Made by a program: the position numbers and the translations under genes
Shown: piece after piece, positions 1 to 4,719 of the stretch
Numbering within the stretch: position 1 is the stretch's first letter
Layout: each line of letters begins with the position of its first letter
Notes under the pieces: generated by a model
What the model was told of the DNA's origin: nothing
The model's input: the letters and a program-made list of their open reading frames with translations, nothing else
The model's database searches: none
Assembly (NCBI GenBank): GCA_011371465.1
Contig: DRQL01000004.1
Span: 1-5,080, forward strand
Source of the DNA: Gammaproteobacteria bacterium
GTDB taxonomy: Bacteria; Pseudomonadota; Gammaproteobacteria; DSM-19610
Reading direction: 5' to 3'
Length of the DNA stretch: 5,080 nt

Positions 1-614
1 ATATCGGGCAGGAACTGCCCGCGCTGACCCGCACCCTGATTGCGATGAGCGACTTTCTGCGCAACTACGGCCTGCTGATGCTGGTGTTGCTGGTGCTGGC
101 CGGTGGCGGAATCGCCTGGGTGCTGAAAAAAGAAGGGCCGAAACGACGTTTTCACGAAATCCTGCTGCGCCTGCCGCTGATCGGCCGGCTGGAGCGCGGT
201 GTCAACGCAGGCCGTTTTGCGCGCACCTTCAGTATCGTTACCGCCAGTGGTGTGCCGGTGCTCGACGGTTTGCGTATCGCCTCGGAAGTCATGTCCAACC
301 TGCCGATGCGGGAGTCCGTGGAAGAAGCCACGCGCAAGGTGCGCGAAGGCGCGAGTATTCACGCGGCGCTGGAGAAGAGCGGCTATTTCCCGCCCATGAT
401 GGTGCACCTGATTGCCAGTGGTGAGGCCAGTGGCAAACTGGAGGAAATGCTGGAGCGCGCGGCGACCAACCAGGAGCGGGAAATCGAAACCCTGATTTCC
501 GCGGTCATGGGCCTGTTCGAACCGATCCTCATCCTGGTGATGGGGGCCGTGGTGCTGATCATCGTACTGGCGCTCCTGTTGCCGATCTTTAACCTGAACC
601 AGCTGGTGAGTTGA
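1..614 (+). CDS. gspF: Type II secretion system inner-membrane protein GspF, C-terminal part (5' end outside window)
   Basis: GspF is the polytopic inner-membrane platform protein of the type II secretion system; it links the GspE ATPase and the pseudopilus assembly machinery. The reading frame is open from position 3 with no stop before the window edge, giving 203 residues, about half of the usual 400. The ATG at 45 is internal, because the preceding codons (IGQELPALTRTLIA) continue family-like sequence. Visible in order: a membrane segment near fragment residues 22-40, a cytoplasmic T2SSF domain from about 71 with the family signatures GVPVLDGLRIA, GYFPPMMVHLIASGEASG and LEEMLERAA, and a final membrane segment at about 170-196. 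The ending LLPIFNLNQLV is typical of GspF rather than of the pilus paralogue PilC, which normally ends in a YLPIF..G motif. No gspG follows: the gene stops at TGA 612-614, and a REP cluster and a convergent gene come next. Family assignment is sure; GspF over PilC is likely. Confidence 0.92.
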   Translation, partial: IGQELPALTRTLIAMSDFLRNYGLLMLVLLVLAGGGIAWVLKKEGPKRRFHEILLRLPLIGRLERGVNAGRFARTFSIVTASGVPVLDGLRIASEVMSNLPMRESVEEATRKVREGASIHAALEKSGYFPPMMVHLIASGEASGKLEEMLERAATNQEREIETLISAVMGLFEPILILVMGAVVLIIVLALLLPIFNLNQLVS

Positions 615-659
615 GCGGGGGAATGGATCAACGTTAAGCGGTGCATGGTTCAGACGGTT

Positions 660-690
660 TGTCGGATTACGCTGCGCTAATCCGACCTAC
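660..690 (-). repeat. REP palindrome, type A (CGGATTA stem)
   Basis: The stem is GTCGGATTA (661-669) paired with TAATCCGAC (678-686), nine base pairs. An inner GC/GC pair (671-672 with 676-677) closes a TGC loop, and C670 is bulged. Read on the minus strand, a GTAG tetranucleotide stands at the foot of the hairpin, the hallmark of REP sequences mobilised by RAYT transposases. Confidence 0.85.
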
Positions 691-752
691 GGTTCGGCGT
701 TACACCGCTGTTACCGTTGCTGTAGGTTGGGTTAGCGAAGCGTAACCCAACA
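661..752. repeat. BIME-like unit, copy 1: two inverted REP palindromes plus spacer
   Basis: A 92-nt unit made of one REP palindrome on the minus strand (661-690), a 31-nt spacer, and a second REP palindrome on the plus strand (722-752). It matches 800-891 without gaps, differing at only five positions (661, 688, 698, 701 and 721). The spacer is conserved along with the palindromes, so the pair was duplicated or moved as one block. The two GTAG feet face each other across the spacer and can pair (CCTAC 686-690 with GTAGG 722-726). This arrangement resembles BIMEs, the bacterial interspersed mosaic elements built from REP pairs. Confidence 0.85.
722..752 (+). repeat. REP palindrome, type B (TTGGGTTA stem)
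   Basis: GTAG (722-725) is followed by the stem GTTGGGTTA (726-734) paired with TAACCCAAC (743-751). The inner GC pairs (735-736 with 740-741) close a GAA loop, with G742 bulged. The architecture is the same as type A, with two compensatory base-pair replacements. Confidence 0.85.
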
Positions 753-799
753 ATGTCATTCAACCACGCAGAAAGCCCGGTGCCACCCGCGTAGTGTTT

Positions 800-829
800 A
801 TCGGATTACGCTGCGCTAATCCGACCCAC
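800..829 (-). repeat. REP palindrome, type A, second copy
   Basis: The stem is TCGGATTA (801-808) paired with TAATCCGA (817-824), eight base pairs, with the same bulge and inner GC pair as at 660-690. The foot tetranucleotide is GTGG on the minus strand (826-829). Confidence 0.83.
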
Positions 830-860
830 GGTTCGGGGTCACACCGCTGTTACCGTTGCC

Positions 861-891
861 GTAGGTTGGGTTAGCGAAGCGTAACCCAACA
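861..891 (+). repeat. REP palindrome, type B, second copy
   Basis: Identical over its full length to 722-752: GTAG foot at 861-864, then the nine-base-pair TTGGGTTA-type hairpin (865-890). Confidence 0.85.
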
Positions 892-917
892 AAACCGGCA
901 ATTGCACCAAACCATAC

Positions 918-937
918 GCCATACAGCCCCGTATGGC
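918..937. terminator. Short hairpin downstream of dnaE2, possible weak terminator
   Basis: GCCATAC (918-924) and GTATGGC (931-937) form a seven-base-pair stem with a six-base loop. It lies 65 nt past the dnaE2 stop codon and abuts the fifth REP. No T-run follows on either strand, so it is not a standard intrinsic terminator. Together with the REPs it is the only candidate 3'-end structure between two convergent genes, so a role in ending or stabilising transcripts is an inference. Confidence 0.3.
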
Positions 938-962
938 CGGATTAGCGCAGCGTAATCCGACA
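932..962 (+). repeat. REP palindrome, type A, solitary and degraded copy
   Basis: The stem CGGATTA (938-944) pairs with TAATCCG (953-959). The core 938-959 is the exact reverse complement of the type A core in the two paired units. It lacks a type B partner, and the GTRG foot is lost (TATG at the aligned position). It directly follows an independent hairpin (918-937). Confidence 0.75.
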
Positions 963-1001
963 AACCGCCTTGCTACTGCACGCCATTCAACGCCGCCGTT
1001 A

Positions 1002-4000
1002 TCAGTGAAAATCCCGCGATTGCGTCACCAGCCGCCCCAGTAAATGACTGTGGTCTTCCAGCCGCCCGGCAATCAGGTGCAGTACCTCTCCTTCACGCTG
1101 CAGCCTGCCTTCTACCCCCAGCAGCCTGGCGTTTAACAGAAGCCGGCGTTGGCGTTGTGCCAGTTGCGGCCAGACAATGACCTGGGTGACGCCGGTTTCA
1201 TCCTCGATAGTGACAAAAATCACACCGGATGCATTGCCCGGACTTTGCCGGCCGGTGACGATGCCGCCGGTGCGGACGAGACTGCCGTGCGTGTGCAGGC
1301 GCAGCTGACAGGCCTGCAGCAGACCAAGGCGGGACAGCCGGTGGCGCAATAACACCAGTGGATGACGCCCCAGGCTGAGACCGGTGCTGGCGTAGTCGGC
1401 AACCAGCTGCTCGCCCTCGCCAGGCGCCCTGAGCATGGGAATGGCTTCTCCGGACCGGTTGTCTTCCAGCAAGGGGCTTGCCGGTTCAATACCGGCGCAG
1501 GCCCAGCGTGCCTGGTGGCGGTGTCCGGCCAGTGAGGCCAGGGCATTGGCGGCGGCCAGTGCTTCCAGGTCGCCGCGGTCAAGCCGGGCGCGCCGGGCGA
1601 GGTCGGGGATGTCGCGAAAAGGACGCTGGTTGCGGGCCTCGACAAGGCGTTTTGCTGCACTGCGGGACAGGCCCTTGATCTGCTGCAGGCCGAGACGCAA
1701 TCCGCTTCTTTCCAGGGTGCATTCTCGTTCACTGCAGGCCACATTGATCGCCAGCACGTCGCCGCCATGCCGGCGCAGGTCGTCGACCAGCTGGCGCGGG
1801 CTGTAAAACCCCATGGGCTGACTGTTGAGCAGCGCACAGGTGAAGGCTTCCGGGTAGTGGTGTTTGAGCCAGGCCGAGACGTAGACCAGCAGGGCAAAGC
1901 TGGCCGCGTGTGATTCCGGGAAGCCGTATTCACCAAAACCCAGTACCTGTTGAAAGACCTGCTGCGCAAATGCTTGCGAGTAACCGCGTTCGCGCATGCC
2001 GTCGATCAGCCGCTGTTCGAAAGCCATGATCCGGCCGTGTTTGCGCCAGCTGGCCATGGAGCGGCGCAGTTGATCGGCTTCGCCGGGCGAGAAGCCGGCG
2101 GCCACCATGGCCAGCTTGATGACCTGTTCCTGGAAAATGGGGATACCCAGGGTGCGTTCCAGTACCCCGCGGACAGCCGGTGAGGGATACGTCACGGCTT
2201 CCAGGCCCTGCCGCCGGCGCAGGTAGGGGTGCACCATATCGCCCTGGATCGGGCCGGGCCGCACAATGGCGACCTCGATCACCAGGTCGTAGAAACAGGC
2301 CGGCCGCAGGCGCGGTAGCATGGACATTTGTGCGCGCGATTCGATCTGAAAGACGCCGATGGTATCGGCGCGGGAAATCATGGCGTACACGGCGGGGTCT
2401 TCGGCCGGTATGTTGTCCATGTCCAGCCGGGTGCCGTGGTGCTGCCTGACCAGGTCAAAGCAACGATGGATGGCGCTCAGCATGCCCAGTGACAGGCAGT
2501 CGATTTTCAGCAGCCCCAGGGCATCGAGGTCGTCCTTGTTCCATTGAATGACCGTGCGACCGGGCATGGCGGCATTTTCAACCGGTACCACGCGTTCGAG
2601 TACATCCCGGGTAATGACAAAGCCCCCGACGTGCTGTGACAGGTGGCGCGGGAAGCCGGTCAGTTGCCGTGCCAGTTGCAGCAGTTGTCGCAGGGCCGGG
2701 TTGTCGGGGTCAAAACCGGCCTCACGCAAGCGACTGGACAAAGCAGTCGGGTCCTGTGAAGCCGGGCTTTTCCCCCGCTGGCCGTCCGGCGATTCTTCGG
2801 GCACGCTGCGGAAAAATGACGCCGGACCGGTCAGTTTCATTACCGTTCCCAGACGGCCGATCTGGTCCAGACTGAATCCCAGCGCCTTGCCGACGTCGCG
2901 CAGTGCGCTCCTGGGCCGGTAGCGGATGACCGTGGCGGCCAGGGCCGCGTGTTTGCGACCGTATTTGCGGTAGATATACTGGATGACCTCTTCACGCCGC
3001 TGGTGTTCGAAGTCCACGTCGATATCCGGGGGTTCGCTGCGTTGCCTGGAAATGAAACGCTCGAACAGGGTTTCAATGCGCGCGGGGTCTACTTCCGTAA
3101 TGCCCAGGCAATAGCAGACGGCGGAATTGGCCGCAGAGCCGCGGCCCTGGCAGAGGATGTTGCGCGAACGGGCAAAGCGGACAATATCGTAGACGGTAAG
3201 AAAGTAGGGTTCATAGTGCAGTTCAGCAATCAGTGCCAGTTCGTGCTCCACCAGGGCGCGGACCCTGTCGGGGGCTCCACGTGGCCAGCGCCGCTGCATG
3301 CCGGCAGTGGTGAGCCGGCGCAACCAGTCGTGCGGGGAGAGATTGTCCGGGGCCTGCTGTTCGGGGTATTCATAGCGCAGTTCGTCCAGTGAGAAATGGC
3401 ACAGGCCGGCGATATGCAGGCTGGTATCGAGCAGGGAACGGGGGTACAGCATGCCCAGGCTGCTGCGGTCGCGCAAAAAGCGTTCGCCATTGGCGTGCAG
3501 GGAAAAGCCGGCATCCTGCAGGGGCACACCGAGGCGGATGGCAGCAAGCGTATCGTGTAACGGGCGGCGTTCGCGTGTATGCATGTGGACCGCGCCGCAG
3601 GCGACCAGTGGCAACCCGGACTGCCGTCCCAGGGCCTGCAGGGTTTGCAGGCGCAGTGGGTCCCGGCCGTCCAGCTGGCAGGTGAAACCGATCCAGGCGC
3701 GTTGTGAAAAATGGGCCTGCAGCCACTGCGCGGTACGCCTGCGTGCGGCGTCAGGCTGCCGGTCTGCATGTATCCAGATCAGCAGGCAACCATCCACGTG
3801 TGCCGGTAACGAATGGCGGTGCAGGCGGTATTCACCCTTGGGGGCCCGGCGCCGGGCCCGGCTGATCAGGGCGGACAGGTTGCCATAGGCTTTGCGGTTG
3901 GTTGCCAGCAGCACCAGCTGGAGTCCGTCATCCAGCCGGAATTCGCTGCCCGTGATCAGGGGCAGGCCGATTTCCCCGGCGGCCGTGTGGGCGCGCACAA

Positions 4001-4157
4001 TACCGGCCAGGGAGCACTCGTCGGTGAGCGCCAGGGCGCTGTAGCCCAGTTGATGCGCACGGGTCACGAGTTCTTCCGGGTGGGAAGCCCCGCGCAGGAA
4101 GCTGAAGTTGCTGATGCAGTGCAGCTCGGCATAGCCGGCCTGGTCGGATGCGCGCAT
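1002..4157 (-). CDS. dnaE2: Error-prone DNA polymerase DnaE2 (Pol III alpha-type, SOS-inducible)
   Basis: DnaE2 is a C-family polymerase that carries out damage-tolerant, mutagenic synthesis, usually with ImuA and ImuB. This copy is full length at 1051 residues from ATG 4157. Visible in order: an N-terminal PHP domain (about 9-200) with the DnaE2-style signatures LHCISNFSFLRGASHPEEL and ALTDECSLAGI, in which some metal-binding histidines of active PHP domains are replaced; GRGSAANS (338-345); the catalytic PDIDVDFE (377-384, Asp378 and Asp380 by alignment with E. coli DnaE); HVGGFVIT (509-516); the third active-site Asp553 in KIDCLSLG; FQIESRAQ (603-610); a helix-hairpin-helix region near 820-877; and an OB-fold near 962-1040, ending in the family-typical SRDFH. 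An upstream GTG (4166) is also in frame but lies inside the Shine-Dalgarno AGGTG (4164-4168), which sits six bases before ATG 4157; I therefore chose the ATG. The gene is monocistronic here: no imuA/imuB precedes it, and a REP cluster follows. A LexA box covers its promoter. Confidence 0.97.
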   Translation of the reverse strand: MRASDQAGYAELHCISNFSFLRGASHPEELVTRAHQLGYSALALTDECSLAGIVRAHTAAGEIGLPLITGSEFRLDDGLQLVLLATNRKAYGNLSALISRARRRAPKGEYRLHRHSLPAHVDGCLLIWIHADRQPDAARRRTAQWLQAHFSQRAWIGFTCQLDGRDPLRLQTLQALGRQSGLPLVACGAVHMHTRERRPLHDTLAAIRLGVPLQDAGFSLHANGERFLRDRSSLGMLYPRSLLDTSLHIAGLCHFSLDELRYEYPEQQAPDNLSPHDWLRRLTTAGMQRRWPRGAPDRVRALVEHELALIAELHYEPYFLTVYDIVRFARSRNILCQGRGSAANSAVCYCLGITEVDPARIETLFERFISRQRSEPPDIDVDFEHQRREEVIQYIYRKYGRKHAALAATVIRYRPRSALRDVGKALGFSLDQIGRLGTVMKLTGPASFFRSVPEESPDGQRGKSPASQDPTALSSRLREAGFDPDNPALRQLLQLARQLTGFPRHLSQHVGGFVITRDVLERVVPVENAAMPGRTVIQWNKDDLDALGLLKIDCLSLGMLSAIHRCFDLVRQHHGTRLDMDNIPAEDPAVYAMISRADTIGVFQIESRAQMSMLPRLRPACFYDLVIEVAIVRPGPIQGDMVHPYLRRRQGLEAVTYPSPAVRGVLERTLGIPIFQEQVIKLAMVAAGFSPGEADQLRRSMASWRKHGRIMAFEQRLIDGMRERGYSQAFAQQVFQQVLGFGEYGFPESHAASFALLVYVSAWLKHHYPEAFTCALLNSQPMGFYSPRQLVDDLRRHGGDVLAINVACSERECTLERSGLRLGLQQIKGLSRSAAKRLVEARNQRPFRDIPDLARRARLDRGDLEALAAANALASLAGHRHQARWACAGIEPASPLLEDNRSGEAIPMLRAPGEGEQLVADYASTGLSLGRHPLVLLRHRLSRLGLLQACQLRLHTHGSLVRTGGIVTGRQSPGNASGVIFVTIEDETGVTQVIVWPQLAQRQRRLLLNARLLGVEGRLQREGEVLHLIAGRLEDHSHLLGRLVTQSRDFH

Positions 4158-4163
4158 TCGGAT

Positions 4164-4168
4164 CACCT
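4164..4168 (-). promoter_or_regulatory. dnaE2 Shine-Dalgarno, decides the start codon
   Basis: AGGTG on the minus strand, six nucleotides upstream of ATG 4157. The competing in-frame GTG at 4166 is part of this same motif and has no ribosome site of its own. The site lies inside the left arm of the 48-bp palindrome. Confidence 0.7.
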
Positions 4169-4171
4169 ATA

Positions 4172-4187
4172 CTGTATAAATATACAG
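4172..4187. promoter_or_regulatory. LexA-binding SOS box
   Basis: CTGTATAAATATACAG fits the CTGT-N8-ACAG consensus of gammaproteobacterial LexA, with a fully AT core and flanking TA on both sides that extends the match to the 20-bp E. coli consensus. It begins 14 nt upstream of the dnaE2 ATG and overlaps the predicted -10 element, so bound LexA should block RNA polymerase. LexA control of dnaE2 is established in many bacteria. The box is symmetric and could also repress the divergent genes, but I see no strong plus-strand promoter to support that. Confidence 0.93.
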
Positions 4188-4215
4188 TATAGGTGATCCG
4201 AATAATCACTGGAAA
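4186..4215 (-). promoter_or_regulatory. Predicted sigma-70 promoter of dnaE2
   Basis: On the minus strand, TTTCCA (4210-4215, four of six matches to TTGACA) and TATACT (4186-4191, five of six to TATAAT) are 18 nt apart. The -10 overlaps the SOS box by two bases. Transcription would start near 4179, the centre of the palindrome, giving a leader of only about 20 nt. A second possible -10 (TATATT inside the box) has no good -35. Confidence 0.5.
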
Positions 4216-4247
4216 GGGGGCAGGAGGGCTGATACATTGAGGTGGTA

Positions 4248-4307
4248 GTGAAGACGGCGCTGCTGCGGGATTTCGGCGAAAATGCGGTGGGGGAAAATAC
4301 GGAATGA
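4248..4307 (+). CDS. Possible 19-codon leader ORF coupled to the STAS-like gene
   Basis: A GTG at 4248 is preceded by GAGG (4239-4242) at a five-base spacing, and opens a short frame reading MKTALLRDFGENAVGENTE. It stops at TGA 4305-4307, overlapping the ATG of the next gene in an ATGA junction (4304-4307), a layout typical of translational coupling. The peptide resembles nothing I can name with confidence. It could be a genuine small protein, a coupling leader or chance. The evidence is the ribosome site and the exact overlap only. Confidence 0.25.
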   Translation: MKTALLRDFGENAVGENTE

Positions 4308-4702
4308 CAGCTGCTGAAACGGAGGTCTGGCTGGACGGTGACGGCATTGTCCGAATCCGCTACCCGCAGAACTTCAACCTGACGCTGCAGGTGATGCAGG
4401 AGGTGAACCGGCGGCATCGCCGGCTGACGACGGATAAACGGCCGGTCCTGGTCTACGCCGAGTCCGTGGCTTCGGCGGAGTATGAAGCCCAGCAGTTCGC
4501 CTCGACACAGCAGGCGATCGAACTGACCACTTGCCTGGCGATCATCGTCCGGTCCTTCTTTACCCGCGCCATGGCGGAACTGTTCATGAAGTTTCACAAG
4601 CCCCCCTATCCCACGCGCATCTTCAATGACGAACAGGCCGCGCTGGCCTGGCTGGAAGACTGTGCAGGGGACAGTGCGGAAACTAACGGCGGGCGCCGGT
4701 AA
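4304..4702 (+). CDS. Small STAS/SEC14-like (SpoIIAA-like) domain protein, function unknown
   Basis: This is a 132-residue soluble protein with no signal peptide or membrane segment. The order of elements fits a small alpha/beta STAS/SEC14-type fold: an N-terminal strand pair (EVWLDGDGIVRIRY, 7-20), a helix (about 26-39), a strand RPVLVYAE (46-53), a helix after ASAEYEA, a strand CLAIIV (77-82), a long helix SFFTRAMAELFMKF (84-97), then PPYPTRIFNDEQAALAWLE (99-117) as the closing strand and helix. The PTRIF-(N/T)DE-x-ALAWL ending is what I associate with uncharacterised STAS-like proteins. There is no evident phosphorylatable Ser/Thr motif of the anti-sigma antagonist kind, so a partner-switching role cannot be claimed. 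The start is ATG 4304, the only usual start in the frame after the stop at 4238; a purine run GGGGGA (4289-4294) lies nine bases upstream. The gene overlaps a possible leader ORF and is followed after 17 nt by the UDG-family gene, suggesting one operon. Confidence 0.75.
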   Translation: MTAAETEVWLDGDGIVRIRYPQNFNLTLQVMQEVNRRHRRLTTDKRPVLVYAESVASAEYEAQQFASTQQAIELTTCLAIIVRSFFTRAMAELFMKFHKPPYPTRIFNDEQAALAWLEDCAGDSAETNGGRR

Positions 4703-4719
4703 TGCGTGCCGACTGAGCA

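Larger units (their letters stand above)
800..891. repeat. BIME-like unit, copy 2
   Basis: Second copy of the 92-nt inverted REP pair, 139 nt downstream of the first and identical at 87 of 92 positions with no gaps. The 47 nt between the copies (753-799) are not repeated. The foot of the left palindrome here reads GTGG on the minus strand, still within the GTRG consensus, and the outermost stem pair is lost (A800 opposite C825). Confidence 0.85.
615..1001. other. 387-nt gene-free gap between convergent gspF and dnaE2
   Basis: Beyond the five REP palindromes and the 918-937 hairpin, I see no gene, ribosome site with a credible frame, or T-tailed terminator. The pieces 615-659, 753-799, 892-917 and 963-1001 look like plain spacer. 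The position, between the 3' ends of two genes, is the usual home of REP/BIME elements. Confidence 0.8.
4156..4203. repeat. 48-bp near-perfect palindrome centred on the SOS box
   Basis: Two 23-nt arms (4156-4178 and 4181-4203) are exact reverse complements, separated only by AA (4179-4180). I checked every pair; symmetry breaks at 4155/4204. LexA needs only the central 16-20 bp, so about 14 extra matched pairs on each side are unexplained. The left arm contains the dnaE2 Shine-Dalgarno and the first two bases of its start codon. The right arm is a mirror copy with no ATG at the matching point. Confidence 0.95.

Noticed and set aside
45..614. Complete 189-residue protein starting at ATG 45
   Set aside because: The frame is open and family-like upstream of the ATG, so this is the tail of a longer gspF.
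660..962. CRISPR-like array of short repeats
   Set aside because: The repeats are palindromic, occur in alternating orientation in two sequence types, and the spacers between the paired palindromes are conserved rather than unique; no cas genes. REP/BIME fits.
1220..1969. 249-residue minus-strand ORF inside dnaE2
   Set aside because: Out-of-frame shadow of a full-length, motif-complete dnaE2 in GC-rich DNA; Ser/Pro/Thr/Arg-rich composition, no recognisable domain.
3230..3769. 179-residue minus-strand ORF overlapping dnaE2
   Set aside because: Alternative-frame shadow rich in Cys, Pro and Ala; dnaE2 is unbroken in its own frame.
4156..4203. Rho-independent terminator
   Set aside because: There is no T-run after the stem on either strand, and it sits over a promoter and an SOS box rather than at a gene end.
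4193..4240. Mirror GTG on the plus strand opening a 15-codon frame (MIRIITGKGAGGLIH)
   Set aside because: It arises automatically from palindrome symmetry with the dnaE2 upstream GTG; very short, and no start is needed there.
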